A stretch of DNA of 64,000 nucleotides from Campylobacter concisus (GTDB lineage: Bacteria > Campylobacterota > Campylobacteria > Campylobacterales > Campylobacteraceae): assembly GCF_003048615.2 (NCBI RefSeq), contig NZ_CP049263.1, forward strand, positions 1,302,001-1,366,000. Reading direction: 5' to 3'. The notes beneath the pieces were generated by a model. The model saw nothing but the letters and a program-made list of their open reading frames with translations, was not told the DNA's origin and made no database searches. Made by a program: the position numbers and the translations under genes. Positions 1 through 9,736 of this stretch are shown in pieces; the first letter of the stretch is position 1, and each line of letters begins with the position of its first letter.

Positions 1-88
1 ATAAATTTTGCACGTTATAAGTTGCAATGCTTATCTCGCTAGCAAACGCCATCAAAACGGCAAAAACTAATGCAAAGAGCGCTCTCAA
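1..88 (-). CDS. Secreted endonuclease/exonuclease/phosphatase-like protein (5' end only)
   Basis: Only the first 29 or so codons lie in the window. A TTG start at 88-86 shares bases with the trmL stop (TTGA) and follows an AGGAG ribosome binding site at about 95-99. The residues visible are a short hydrophobic signal peptide (LFALVFAVLMAFA) followed by ISIATYNVQNL. A TYNVQNLF-type strand right after the signal peptide is the usual start of the endonuclease/exonuclease/phosphatase (DNase I-like) fold, which suggests an exported nuclease or phosphatase. The catalytic core is outside the window, so the family call rests on this short motif alone. It is probably cotranscribed with trmL. Confidence 0.6.
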   Translation of the reverse strand, partial: MRALFALVFAVLMAFASEISIATYNVQNL

Positions 89-564
89 ACCTCGCTCCTA
101 AAGTCAAATTTAGAGATGTTTTGCCTGATCGCCTCATACGCGATGATGCCAGCGCTCATGGCTAAATTTAAACTCCTGCCCTCTTTTCCCATCGGGATCG
201 TTATGGCATTTTTAAAATTTATATCCATAAATTCTCTTGGCAGCCCAGTGCTCTCTCCGCCAAAAAATATAAAATCTCCTGGCTCAAATTTAGCGTCGTA
301 ATAAAGTCTGTTTGTCTTGGTTGTAGCAAAGAAAAATCGCTCTTTGTGGCTTAAATTTGCCTCCAAAAATTCATCTAGGCTCTCCCAAATTTTTGGATCT
401 AAAATTTTCCAATAATCAAGTCCAGCGCGTCTAACAGCCTTTTCGCTCAGGTCAAACACGGTTGGCTTAACGATGTGCAGCTTTAAATTTGCATTTACGC
501 ACATTCTGCCGATAGCTCCGGTGTTTTGCGGTATCTGAGGATGGACTAGGACTATGTTAAACAT
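85..564 (-). CDS. trmL: tRNA (cytidine/uridine(34)-2'-O)-methyltransferase TrmL
   Basis: A 159-residue SPOUT-class methyltransferase, the normal length for TrmL, which methylates the ribose of wobble base 34 in tRNA-Leu using SAM. Motifs visible are PQIPQNTGAIGRMC (about 9-22), GGESTGLP (about 102-109) and IPMGKEGRSLNLAMSAGI near the C-terminus, which forms the trefoil knot that binds SAM. The ATG at 564 is the only sensible start before the first motif. It is the last gene before the overlapping EEP-like gene and lies 74 bp after cca; the two may be in one transcript. Confidence 0.93.
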   Translation of the reverse strand: MFNIVLVHPQIPQNTGAIGRMCVNANLKLHIVKPTVFDLSEKAVRRAGLDYWKILDPKIWESLDEFLEANLSHKERFFFATTKTNRLYYDAKFEPGDFIFFGGESTGLPREFMDINFKNAITIPMGKEGRSLNLAMSAGIIAYEAIRQNISKFDFRSEV

Positions 565-638
565 AAGTTTTTCTTGCCTTAAAAAGTGTTATAAACTGGC
601 TCATTTTAGCCAAAATGGGCTTTTAAGAGTTTTAAAGA

Positions 639-1811
639 TTAAGATTTTCTAAATTTGCGCTCTCTAAGATAGCTTGAAATTTCGAGCTCCTGTCTGCGTT
701 TTATCTCAGCTGCTATCATCTCGTTTTTAAAGCCAGCCGCCAAGATCTCTCTCACATCGATCTTTGCGTCAAATTTACTCTCATAGACCCCAAGCTCTTT
801 TGCACGCTCTATGCGCTCTTTATTGTAAGCTCCAAGCCACGATTTTATAGGCATATTTAGAGCAATTTTTAGTAGCTCTCTATCACTTGGCATAGCTTTA
901 AAAAATGGCTCTTTTAAGATAGAAAAGTAGCTCTTTGGCAGGCGCATTTTTTCTAAAATTTCTTTTGCGTCAAGCTCAAATTTACCAAAAAGCATATATA
1001 AAAATAGCCTCTCATCATCCACGAAATTTCTAGCGCTCTTTAGCTCAGCCAAAAACTCATCATTTTCACAAATTTGCACGCCAAAAATTTCTTTAAAAAG
1101 TGAAAGTTTAAAAAGATAAAACGCCCCTTTTTCAAGATGCTCTGAGCGAAAAAATTTAATGAGCTCGGTATTTATCCTATCTTTGCTTAGATGCGCTAGA
1201 TCAAGCGTCTTCATAAGCTCTAGCGTATCATCAGCTATGCTAAAATCAAGCCTAGCGCTAAACTGCACGCCACGTAGCACCCTTAGCGGATCTTCTTTAA
1301 ATTTCTCACTATCGATGTGTCTTAGTGTCTTGCTTTCAAGGTCCTTTTTGCCGCCATGAAAGTCTAAAATTTCGCCGTTAAAGATATTCATCATCATGGC
1401 ATTTACCGTAAAATCACGCCTTAGACTTGCAAGGCTTGGATCATTTATGTAGCTTACGGCAAAGTCTTTGTGCGAATTTCCAGTCTTGCTCTCACTTCGT
1501 GGCAGTCCAAGATCGTAATTTTTGTATTTGTAGATAAAGTAGCTTTTGCCAACACCACTAGCTCTTATGCCAGCCATCAGTTCGTCAAATTTAGCGGGCT
1601 TTATGTCATAGACTTCGATGTCATAATCATAAATTTCTCGCCCCAAAAGCGCATCTCTCACGCAGCCACCTACTAGATAGACGCGCTTGCTAAAAGGAGC
1701 AAATAGCGATCTAAAGAAGTCTAGTTCGCTATTTTTGTAAATGCTTGTACCAGTTTTTGCCTCAAATTTATTATTTTGAGAGATTTTGTAGTCTATTTTC
1801 GATGTTTGCAA
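639..1811 (-). CDS. cca: CCA tRNA nucleotidyltransferase
   Basis: A class II nucleotidyltransferase of 390 residues that adds or repairs the 3' CCA of tRNAs in the cytoplasm. The signature LVGGCVRDALLG begins at residue 46 and the metal-binding DYD follows at 62-64; RRDFTVNAMMMN (about 133-145) and DPLRVLRGVQFSARL (about 180-195) are the template and neck motifs. The only in-frame start upstream of LVGG is a TTG at 1811-1809, which overlaps the 3' end of the preceding ciaD-like gene by about 40 bp and has no evident ribosome binding site, so the exact start is uncertain. The cca/ciaD/TPR-like order matches what I recall of Cj0789-Cj0788-Cj0787 in C. jejuni. Confidence 0.92.
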   Translation of the reverse strand: MQTSKIDYKISQNNKFEAKTGTSIYKNSELDFFRSLFAPFSKRVYLVGGCVRDALLGREIYDYDIEVYDIKPAKFDELMAGIRASGVGKSYFIYKYKNYDLGLPRSESKTGNSHKDFAVSYINDPSLASLRRDFTVNAMMMNIFNGEILDFHGGKKDLESKTLRHIDSEKFKEDPLRVLRGVQFSARLDFSIADDTLELMKTLDLAHLSKDRINTELIKFFRSEHLEKGAFYLFKLSLFKEIFGVQICENDEFLAELKSARNFVDDERLFLYMLFGKFELDAKEILEKMRLPKSYFSILKEPFFKAMPSDRELLKIALNMPIKSWLGAYNKERIERAKELGVYESKFDAKIDVREILAAGFKNEMIAAEIKRRQELEISSYLRERKFRKS

Positions 1812-2196
1812 GGGTAAATTCTAAAAATTTAGTCGTTAGCTCGAGCCTTTGGTTAAGGTCTTGCTCACTAGTTTGTTTAAGCCCTTCAAAAAGCACCTCT
1901 ATGCGTTCAGCAAGGTTTGCTAAGAAAATTTCCTCCTCACTTATCTCCCTGTTCTTTGGCGAAATTTGCGCCACCTTTGGCTCTGGCTCGATTTGCGCGC
2001 TTTGAGCACTTGGCACACTTGCCTCTACTTTTGGCTCTTCAAGCGCTTGCTCATCAGCAGTTTCTATTGCTAAAAGCTCTTTTTTTAAATTTTCTCTTTC
2101 AAGCTCTTCTTGCTTTTTGTTTTGCAGTGCCTCTATCTTCTCAAGCTCGGCGCTAACCTCACTAATGGCCATCCTAGCGATATCATCAAGCTTCAT
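1771..2196 (-). CDS. ciaD: CiaD-like protein (Campylobacter invasion antigen D homologue)
   Basis: An acidic, helical protein of about 141 residues without membrane segments. The N-terminus ([20 protein letters not shown]) and the C-terminal block around LAERIEVLFEGLK and KFLEFTLANIENRL resemble the conserved ends of C. jejuni Cj0788/CiaD, and the middle is a low-complexity, Pro/Glu-rich linker. CiaD is described in C. jejuni as an effector delivered through the flagellar export apparatus during host-cell invasion; whether that role holds here is inference. I chose ATG 2196 because it overlaps the upstream stop as ATGA. A GTG at 2211 is the alternative. It sits between the TPR-like gene and cca, as in C. 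jejuni. Confidence 0.7.
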   Translation of the reverse strand: MKLDDIARMAISEVSAELEKIEALQNKKQEELERENLKKELLAIETADEQALEEPKVEASVPSAQSAQIEPEPKVAQISPKNREISEEEIFLANLAERIEVLFEGLKQTSEQDLNQRLELTTKFLEFTLANIENRLQNLSK

Positions 2197-2438
2197 AATC
2201 TTATCAACCACCTTTTAAATTCATTTATCTCTTCGTCACTTTTCATCCTGATAAAAAACTCTTTCATCTGCTCATTTTTTATCACGCGCTCTTTGCGAAG
2301 TCCGCTCAGGCGGTTTATCGCGCTAAGGGCGTCCTTGTTTGATGGGTCTTGTTTTAAGATGTTCTTGTAAATTTCAAGCGCATCGTCTTTTAGCCCTTGC
2401 GCCTCATAGATCAGTGCTTCTGTGATCGTGTTTTTCAT
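2193..2438 (-). CDS. Small TPR-like helical protein (Cj0787-type)
   Basis: An 81-residue protein. Residues about 5-40 ([20 protein letters not shown], then [12 protein letters not shown]) look like a single tetratricopeptide helix pair, and the C-terminal half is charged and helical. ATG 2438 overlaps the leuB stop as ATGA, which decides the start; a longer frame upstream would run into leuB. It also overlaps the ciaD-like gene by ATGA, so leuD-leuB-this gene-ciaD-cca appear translationally linked. C. jejuni has an equivalent small hypothetical gene at this place. Function unknown; a protein-protein adaptor is only a guess from the TPR-like helices. Confidence 0.75.
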   Translation of the reverse strand: MKNTITEALIYEAQGLKDDALEIYKNILKQDPSNKDALSAINRLSGLRKERVIKNEQMKEFFIRMKSDEEINEFKRWLIRL

Positions 2439-3502
2439 TTTTTGATAAATCCTGCTATCACGTCGCCTATCTCGCTTGTTGAGCAAATTTCAACTGCGTT
2501 AAAAGCGGCGATATCTTTTGTTCTATATCCCTTTGCAAGAGCTGTTTTTACGGCATTTTCTATCGCATTTGCAGCCTCGCTCTCGCCAAAAGCGTATCTT
2601 AGCATCATCGCTGCACTTAAAATGGTCGCGATCGGATTTGCTATGCCCTGCCCTGCGATGTCTGGAGCTGAGCCGTGGATAGGCTCATAAATTCCCACTT
2701 TGCCGCCCATGCTAGCACTTGGCAAAAGTCCTATCGAGCCACAAACCATACTCGCCTCATCACTTAAAATGTCGCCAAATAAATTTTCAGTCAGTATGAC
2801 GTCAAAATTTGCTGGCGCTCTTACTAGCTGCATCGCTGCGTTATCTACATACATAAAGCTAAGCTCTACTTCAGGATAGCCCTTTGCCACTTCGCTAGTC
2901 ACCTCGCGCCAAAGCTGACTTGTCTCAAGCACATTTGCCTTATCGACCATGCAGACCTTTTTCTTGCGAAGCATAGCCGTCTCAAAGGCGATCTTTGCGA
3001 TGCGCTCGATCTCAAATTTAGTATAAACCATCGTATTAAATGCTCTATCTTCGCCTTTTTCACGTGGCTGTCCAAAATAAAGCCCCCCAGTTAGCTCGCG
3101 AACCACGACAAAATCAACGCCCTTTAAAACCTCTGGCTTTAGCGTGCTAGCATTCACTAGCTCGTCAAAGATGATAGCTGGGCGTAAATTTGCATAAGCT
3201 TCTAGCTCTTTTCTGATCTTTAAAAGCCCGCTCTCTGGCCTTAGGTGTCTTGGCAGGCTGTCCCATTTCTCGCCACCGATCGCACCAAAAAGCACTGCGT
3301 CGCTACTAAGTGCCGAGCTTAGCGTCTCATCTGGTAATGGCTCGCCAAAAACGTCGTAGGCTGCGCCGCCCATAAGCTTGTAGTCATACTCAAATTTGAT
3401 ACCAAACTCGGCACTTACGACGTCTAAAACCTTTATCGCCTCGTCGATGATCTCAGGGCCGATGCCATCGCCTTTTATAACGCAAATTTTATAGTTTTTC
3501 AT
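2435..3502 (-). CDS. leuB: 3-isopropylmalate dehydrogenase
   Basis: A 355-residue NAD-dependent beta-decarboxylating dehydrogenase, catalysing the third step of leucine synthesis (3-isopropylmalate to 2-oxoisocaproate). It starts with the nucleotide-side motif [12 protein letters not shown], contains [12 protein letters not shown] (substrate loop), [10 protein letters not shown], and the family signature region [11 protein letters not shown] and [13 protein letters not shown], with [18 protein letters not shown] near residues 275-292. Length is normal. It follows leuD by 9 bp, so leuDB form one unit, but leuA and leuC are not in this window. The stop overlaps the next gene as ATGA. Confidence 0.96.
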   Translation of the reverse strand: MKNYKICVIKGDGIGPEIIDEAIKVLDVVSAEFGIKFEYDYKLMGGAAYDVFGEPLPDETLSSALSSDAVLFGAIGGEKWDSLPRHLRPESGLLKIRKELEAYANLRPAIIFDELVNASTLKPEVLKGVDFVVVRELTGGLYFGQPREKGEDRAFNTMVYTKFEIERIAKIAFETAMLRKKKVCMVDKANVLETSQLWREVTSEVAKGYPEVELSFMYVDNAAMQLVRAPANFDVILTENLFGDILSDEASMVCGSIGLLPSASMGGKVGIYEPIHGSAPDIAGQGIANPIATILSAAMMLRYAFGESEAANAIENAVKTALAKGYRTKDIAAFNAVEICSTSEIGDVIAGFIKK

Positions 3503-3511
3503 CGCCGCTCC

Positions 3512-3997
3512 TTAGTTCATCTTCGCTTTTGCGTACTCTATAAGGCCACCAGCGTTTAAAAGCTCCTGCATAAATGGCGGGATAGCGTTAAATTTATACT
3601 CTTTTTTTGTGCTTTCATCTACGATGACGCCGTTATCTACGTCGATCTTTAGCGTGTCGCCCTCGTTTATCTCATCAGTTTCTTTTATCTCAAGTATCAA
3701 AAGCCCTGTGTTAAAGCTATTTCTATAAAAAATCCTCGCAAAGCTCTTAGCCACAACAGCTGCTATGCCAGCCTCTTTTAGCGCTAACGGGGCGTGCTCT
3801 CTTGAGCTTCCGCAGCCAAAATTTTCGCCAGCCACGATGATGTCGCCTTTTGCTATTTTTGAGCTAAATTTAGGATCGGCGTCTTCCATGATGTGTTTTG
3901 CTAGTTCTTTTTCGTCTGAAGTGTTTAAATATCTTGCGGCGATGATGATGTCAGTGTCGATGTTATCGCCAAATTTCCAAACTTTGCCTTGTTTCAT
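3512..3997 (-). CDS. leuD: 3-isopropylmalate dehydratase small subunit
   Basis: A 161-residue swivel-domain subunit of isopropylmalate isomerase. With LeuC it converts 2-isopropylmalate to 3-isopropylmalate. Motifs include GDNIDTDIIIAARYL (about 10-24) and the conserved GENFGCGSSREHAPLAL (about 56-72), which contacts the substrate at the domain interface. It is the short, bacterial/archaeal-type LeuD (about 160-170 residues). It leads the leuDB-TPR-ciaD-cca run; no partner leuC is adjacent, so the large subunit must come from elsewhere in the genome. About 125 bp of non-coding DNA separate it from the flavoprotein gene upstream. Confidence 0.95.
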   Translation of the reverse strand: MKQGKVWKFGDNIDTDIIIAARYLNTSDEKELAKHIMEDADPKFSSKIAKGDIIVAGENFGCGSSREHAPLALKEAGIAAVVAKSFARIFYRNSFNTGLLILEIKETDEINEGDTLKIDVDNGVIVDESTKKEYKFNAIPPFMQELLNAGGLIEYAKAKMN

Positions 3998-4081
3998 TTT
4001 TAACCTTTAGTTTTGTAAATTTGGGCTGATTTTAACCAAAAGAAGCTAAATAAATAATCAAAAGCGCTCTTGCAAGCTAAA

Positions 4082-4105
4082 TTTAGCGGCATTTAAACCG
4101 CTAAA
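4082..4105 (-). terminator. Weak terminator hairpin after the flavoprotein gene
   Basis: An 8-bp inverted repeat (TTTAGCGG at 4082-4089, CCGCTAAA at 4098-4105, 8-nt loop) lies just past the stop of the minus-strand flavoprotein gene. The following T-run is poor, so termination efficiency is doubtful. Confidence 0.4.
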
Positions 4106-4122
4106 ATTTAAGTAAAAATAAA

Positions 4123-5670
4123 TTAGATATTCTCTCCAGCAACCATGCCAAATACCATACAATCAGCCATGCTCATCGTGCCAAGACGGCTTGCTCCATG
4201 CACGCCACCAGTGATCTCGCCAGCTGCGTAAAGACCTGCGATAGGCTCGTGAGTAGTTGCGTTTATGACTTGCGCTTTTGTATTTATCTCGACGCCACCC
4301 ATGCAGTAAAGGATCTTTGGCGTAGTCTCACTCGCGTAAAATGGCGCTTTTGTAATACCAATGCCATTTACATCAGCTTTTGTCAAAGGTTTGCCAAACT
4401 CAGGATCTTTTTCATTTTTGACATATTCGTTGAAATTTTTAATGGTCTCTAAAAATGGCTCAAGCGGGATATCATAAGCTTTTGCAAGCTCTTCAAGTGT
4501 GTTAAATTTCTTGATAGAACCCTCTTCAACGCCCTTTTTTGTATAAGCGATATTGTTTGCATCAACGGCTGCTTGATCGCAGATATTTACTGGATAGTTA
4601 TCGTTTTTATCGCTTTGCGCCATACAAGCAAAGATCGCATCGCTCTTTACCTTACGGCCTGCATGCTCGTTCATAAAGCGTTTGCCAGTTTTTGGATTGA
4701 CGCTTAAGCCGTAGTCATTTGCGCAGTGATTTGTAAAAAGTGCAGATGTGCCAAAGCCTCTTTCAGTTGGGTTTGTGTATGGATTTAGCTGGATCCAGCT
4801 AAGCTGGATAGGGTTTGCTCCAAGCTTTATCGCAGCTACTAGCGCTCCAGAGGTTGCACCTGGCTGGCTAACTGTCTCGATATTGTCTTTTAGATACGGC
4901 ACTTGCTGCATCCTAAACCACTTATCAGAGCTAAAACCTCCTGCTGCAAGGATGACGCCATCTTTTGCCTTAAAGCATTTTGGCGTGCCAGTTTTATTCT
5001 CTTTATCATCATTTGCAAGCTGATGATCAAATCTATAATCCTCCCTGCATTTTATGCCAACAACCCTGCCATTTTCATCGATGATAAAATCATCAAATTT
5101 AGTCCTTCTTTTTGTCACGGCATTTGGATTTTTATCGATCGCATCGTGCATAGGCAAAACATATCCCGCGCCACTTGTGTTTTTAGACTGAACAGCACGT
5201 TTTATAGAGTGACCGCTCGCTGAGATCACCTTGCCAGTAAATTCAACGCCAAGCGTTTTTAGGTACTCAAAAGCGTCATTTGCACGGTCATAGATAACCT
5301 CAAGCAGATCGACATGGTTTAAATTTTGACCATCTTTTAGGCAGTCAGCGATAAAAGCCTCTTTGCTATCTTTTATGCCTGCTGCTTTTTGAAATTCATT
5401 ATTTGGGACAGCCATATTGCCAGCATTTATGACTGAGTTGCCGCCGCTTCGTCCCATTTTCTCGATCATTAGCACTTTTTTGCCGCGTTTTAGCGCTTGC
5501 AAAGTGGCCATCGAGCCTGCAAAGCCTGTGCCTATGACGATGACGTCATACTCTTCGTCAAATTTAATATCTTTCGCCTCTAAAACTCCAGCATTTGCGC
5601 TGCTAGCAGCAAGCGCCAATGCACCAGTAGCACCCATTTTCATAAAATTTCGCCTTGAAATTTCTTTCAT
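4123..5670 (-). CDS. Tat-exported flavocytochrome c-type flavoprotein (fumarate/urocanate/methacrylate reductase family)
   Basis: A 515-residue flavoprotein. The N-terminus carries a twin-arginine signal (SRRNFMK, 5-11, then a hydrophobic stretch ending ASSANA), so it should be exported folded to the periplasm. The FAD fold begins with VIGTGFAGS (about 46-53) and MIEKMGRSGGNS, and ends with GASRLGTMSMADCMVFG, the typical FAD-capping C-terminus of the FrdA/flavocytochrome c family. No CxxCH haem motif is present, so electrons must come from a separate cytochrome, which is not adjacent. The substrate (fumarate, methacrylate, urocanate or another enoate) cannot be read from the sequence. It appears monocistronic with about 130 bp upstream. 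Confidence 0.88.
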   Translation of the reverse strand: MKEISRRNFMKMGATGALALAASSANAGVLEAKDIKFDEEYDVIVIGTGFAGSMATLQALKRGKKVLMIEKMGRSGGNSVINAGNMAVPNNEFQKAAGIKDSKEAFIADCLKDGQNLNHVDLLEVIYDRANDAFEYLKTLGVEFTGKVISASGHSIKRAVQSKNTSGAGYVLPMHDAIDKNPNAVTKRRTKFDDFIIDENGRVVGIKCREDYRFDHQLANDDKENKTGTPKCFKAKDGVILAAGGFSSDKWFRMQQVPYLKDNIETVSQPGATSGALVAAIKLGANPIQLSWIQLNPYTNPTERGFGTSALFTNHCANDYGLSVNPKTGKRFMNEHAGRKVKSDAIFACMAQSDKNDNYPVNICDQAAVDANNIAYTKKGVEEGSIKKFNTLEELAKAYDIPLEPFLETIKNFNEYVKNEKDPEFGKPLTKADVNGIGITKAPFYASETTPKILYCMGGVEINTKAQVINATTHEPIAGLYAAGEITGGVHGASRLGTMSMADCMVFGMVAGENI

Positions 5671-5801
5671 TGTTTGCTCCTTTTTTAAATTTCTTGGCGT
5701 AAATTATACGTCAATTACGCATAAAATAAAACTTAATTATGAAAATTTGACTAAAAATATTTATAAAGAAAATTTTAATACTAGCCTTTAAAACTTTAAA
5801 T

Positions 5802-6695
5802 TTAAGCCTTTGCCTTTTGTAAAATCTCTCTCATCTCATCTTCACTAAGTGGCTCAACAAGCACGTTTGCAGCGTCAATGAAGCGGTATTTCTCTTTTGG
5901 TAAATTTGCCATGAAAGCTCCATATTCACACTCATCAAGCACTTGAGCGTCACTATCATCCACGCCCACAACTAGCGTAAGCACCCAGCGCGATACCTTG
6001 CGATCCCCAAGCGCTTCTTGTGCCTGCCACGACGGAGATGGAGCATAAGGCAAGATGGTCGGCAAATTTTCACTAAGCGTGTATGCGCCAAAAATTTCGT
6101 TGCCGTCTTTGTCTTGATAGAGGTGCTCTTTTGCGCTGTATGCGTCAAGATACTGCACCTGCCTCATCATCTCATCAAATTTAGCCGCAGGGCTGGCACT
6201 AGCAAAGATTTCATCTACCATAACCGCGTCAAACGCCACATCACGCCCCACGCCAGAGATATAAAGCGTTTGATTTTTCTCTTTTATATCTTTTAACGCC
6301 TCAAGCCCCCACATGATGTCAGCCTCGTAGTCAAATTTTAAAATTTGCTCGCTATCATAAATTTTTTCGTTATCGCACTCTATTTTTGAGCCAGTTTGGG
6401 CTGAGAGCTTTGAGAGTAGCTCAAGTGCGATCTGCCAGTCTCCGACGCCACTTGGAGTATAAACGCGCACGATATACTCGCCATCTTCGTAGTTTAGCTC
6501 AAAGCCACGAGCGCTCTTTTGCCACACGCCTGCTATCATCACGTCAGCACCCAGCTCATTTGCGCTTGGCTCCTCTTGCTCGCTATTAAAAAAGAAAAGC
6601 CCCTCAACAAGAGCTGAAATTTCACGCTCGCTTAGCGCCTTTGCGTATCCGCCAAGTAGCTTCTTTTTATTTTTTACACTAAATGTCAAACTCAT
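5802..6695 (-). CDS. Uncharacterised protein, DUF4299-like
   Basis: A 297-residue acidic, soluble protein without signal peptide or membrane segments. I recognise it tentatively as DUF4299 from its length and from the N-terminal pattern (MSLTFSVKNKKKLLGG) and the repeated short aromatic/acidic stretches; no catalytic motif stands out. It begins 18 bp after the stop of the dsrE-like gene, so the two may be cotranscribed. No function can be assigned from sequence or context. Confidence 0.6.
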   Translation of the reverse strand: MSLTFSVKNKKKLLGGYAKALSEREISALVEGLFFFNSEQEEPSANELGADVMIAGVWQKSARGFELNYEDGEYIVRVYTPSGVGDWQIALELLSKLSAQTGSKIECDNEKIYDSEQILKFDYEADIMWGLEALKDIKEKNQTLYISGVGRDVAFDAVMVDEIFASASPAAKFDEMMRQVQYLDAYSAKEHLYQDKDGNEIFGAYTLSENLPTILPYAPSPSWQAQEALGDRKVSRWVLTLVVGVDDSDAQVLDECEYGAFMANLPKEKYRFIDAANVLVEPLSEDEMREILQKAKA

Positions 6696-6713
6696 AAATT
6701 CTCCTTTTTTGCT

Positions 6714-7073
6714 CTAAAATGTCATCACCTGATCGCACTCTCTCACCCACTCGGATAAGATATCCATGCTGCCTTTCACCTCAGCCTCAAAATAAGGCTC
6801 TCCCACATGCAAACCACACCTTGTTTGGCAGCTACCACAAACCTTAAGCATCGCGCCGCTAGCGTAAAGCTCTTTTAGCATCTCCACTAGATCAACGTCG
6901 TAGTTTTCTGGCTTTTTAGTGCTATTTCGCGCAAGATCGACTGCGTCGTTCATAAGAAAGATCCTAATCTCTTCGCCCTTTTCTTTTAGCGCTCTAGCCA
7001 GCCTTAGCGCGTTGTAAGCGTTGTCCGTGCCGTTATATGGCTGATTTGTAAATATAAATAGAAATTTTTTCAT
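6714..7073 (-). CDS. DsrE/DsrF-like sulfurtransferase-fold protein
   Basis: A 119-residue cytoplasmic protein of the DsrE/TusD fold. It opens with a beta-strand and loop (KFLFIFTNQPYNGTDNAYNAL), has an IFLMNDAVDLAR segment (about 38-49), and carries CGSCQTRCG (about 77-85), three cysteines in the place where DsrE-like proteins hold their reactive cysteine. Family members relay sulfur or take part in redox of small thiols; the actual partner is unknown. It is followed after 18 bp by the DUF4299-like gene. Confidence 0.82.
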   Translation of the reverse strand: MKKFLFIFTNQPYNGTDNAYNALRLARALKEKGEEIRIFLMNDAVDLARNSTKKPENYDVDLVEMLKELYASGAMLKVCGSCQTRCGLHVGEPYFEAEVKGSMDILSEWVRECDQVMTF

Positions 7074-7146
7074 CTCTTATCCTTTTGCTAAAAATGTAGC
7101 GCAAACTGGACAAATTTTAGCCAAGCTAGGTAAAAAAGGGATAAAT

Positions 7147-7746
7147 TTATCTAAAAAGCAAGAGTACGCCGATCGTGCAGACGATGATGGCGGTGCAAAT
7201 TTCAAGTAGCCTTAGGTGCATTTGTAAAAATTTCTTTAGCATAGCTCCGCCAAGTGCGTAGATATTTAGCGCGCAAAACTCGATGAAAACAAGCGTTACT
7301 GTGATAACGCACATGCGAGTGAGGCTAAAAGGGTCGTCTTTATCCAAAAATGTAGGCAGTAAAGCTGAGAAAAATATCCACGCCTTTGGGTTTGAGACGC
7401 TAACGATGAGGCCATTTATAAACATCTGCTTCTTGCTTGGCAAATTTGAGACATTTGTGATGCTAAGCTCGCCCTTACCAAAAAAGAGCATCACGCCAAG
7501 ATAGAGCATATAAAGGCCTGCGATGATATTTAGCGCCTTAAATGCGTACTCAAAGTGATGTAGCACCGCTCCCACGCCAAGCATGCAGCTAAACGAGACA
7601 AAAGCGATCGCTAAAAGCTGCCCAGCCATCACGAAAAACGAGTGCTTGTAGCCAAAGCTCATGCCAACGCTCATCGCATAGGTCATGTTGATGCCTGGCA
7701 TCATGGAGATTGGCGCAAGGGTGATAAAAAATAGCAAGAAATTCAT
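7147..7746 (-). CDS. LysE/RhtB-family amino-acid exporter
   Basis: A 199-residue inner-membrane protein with about six hydrophobic segments. The N-terminal half contains the family pattern ISMMPGINMTYAMSVGMSFG (residues about 13-32), a variant of the PGP(N/D) motif in which the second Pro is Asn, and later LYMLYLGVMLFFG and VSNPKAWIFFSALLPTF, both typical of LysE/RhtB transporters. Such proteins export amino acids or related small metabolites by proton antiport. Substrate unknown. It stands alone between the dsrE-like gene and a 284-bp gap without a recognisable gene. Confidence 0.87.
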   Translation of the reverse strand: MNFLLFFITLAPISMMPGINMTYAMSVGMSFGYKHSFFVMAGQLLAIAFVSFSCMLGVGAVLHHFEYAFKALNIIAGLYMLYLGVMLFFGKGELSITNVSNLPSKKQMFINGLIVSVSNPKAWIFFSALLPTFLDKDDPFSLTRMCVITVTLVFIEFCALNIYALGGAMLKKFLQMHLRLLEICTAIIVCTIGVLLLFR

Positions 7747-8030
7747 GAGATGCCTTGAAATTTTAGTGAAATGCTAAATCAAAATCTATAAATTTATGAT
7801 AAAAGAGCGCTTTATTAGCAAATTTAGCCTGCTTTTGGACGTGAGAAATTTGACTTTTGGCGCTAGGCATATAAATTTAATAAATTTAGTGCAAAAACAA
7901 AGGCGATTTTGTATGTGTTTCGCAGCCTAGATGGTAAATTTATCTTTTGCCACGTAGGCACTCTATAAATTTATTTGCCACAAAAACTAGCTAAATTTAG
8001 AGCAAAATAGCCCACTAAAAATTTATAAAT

Positions 8031-8522
8031 TTAGGCTATTACTATCAGCACGCCAAGCCCTTTGTCGGCGGCATTTTGGTAAAAATTTAAAAGCCCAGTA
8101 AAGTGCTCTTTTAAACTCGCCCTTATATCTTCAAATTCGCTCTGCCGCCCAAAGATATCAGGATACGTCTTTGAGCTAGCAAATTCTTTTAAATTTATCT
8201 TTGCTAAAAGTGCGCTAATCTCAACATTTTTCATCGCCCTAGCCACCTCTTTTACATCTGTGGCATTTGTGTAAGAGATCATCTCGCTTAGCTCTTCGTT
8301 TAGCGCACTACGCCCAAAAATGGCCCAGCTAAAAGGCTCATTTGAGCTAAAAATATCGCCAGCCTTAAGCCTCTGGGAGAAATTTCTACCAGTTAGCATC
8401 TTACACATCGCGTCCCACATCTTGTCCATATCGTATTCGTCCAAAAGCTCGCCGTCACCACCATTTTTTATCATCTCTATATCATCTTGCAAGTAGGCGT
8501 AGTAGTGTGCGCTGATACCCAT
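8031..8522 (-). CDS. DUF1877 (YfbM-like) family protein
   Basis: A 163-residue soluble protein starting MGISAHYYAY, the characteristic beginning of the DUF1877/YfbM family, with a conserved LDEYDMDKMWDAMCKMLTG segment (about 27-45) and FSWAIFGRSAL (about 64-74). The family has no assigned biochemical activity. It lies between the lysE-like gene and ansB, separated from both by non-coding DNA, so it is probably transcribed alone. A possible 7-bp hairpin arm pair (8006-8012 with 8034-8040) overlaps its stop. Confidence 0.8.
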   Translation of the reverse strand: MGISAHYYAYLQDDIEMIKNGGDGELLDEYDMDKMWDAMCKMLTGRNFSQRLKAGDIFSSNEPFSWAIFGRSALNEELSEMISYTNATDVKEVARAMKNVEISALLAKINLKEFASSKTYPDIFGRQSEFEDIRASLKEHFTGLLNFYQNAADKGLGVLIVIA

Positions 8523-8604
8523 TTTAGAGCCTTAAATTTAATGTGAATTTGAAAAAGAGAGGGCGGAGCTATAAATTTAATAGTTCCGCCACGAGAATTT
8601 AAGT

Positions 8605-9666
<1,062 letters not shown>

Positions 9667-9736
9667 TTAAAATTTGCTAGAGCATTATAACGTCATATAT
9701 TTAAAAAATTTATTAATTTTTAAAATTTATATTTAT

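Noticed and set aside
5417-5791. Plus-strand ORF opposite the flavoprotein gene
   Set aside because: Shadow of the Tat/FAD coding region; low-complexity translation and no RBS.
7747-8030. Gene remnant in the gap between lysE-like and DUF1877 genes
   Set aside because: No ORF or recognisable protein fragment on either strand; the gap is AT-rich with repeated AAATTTA only.
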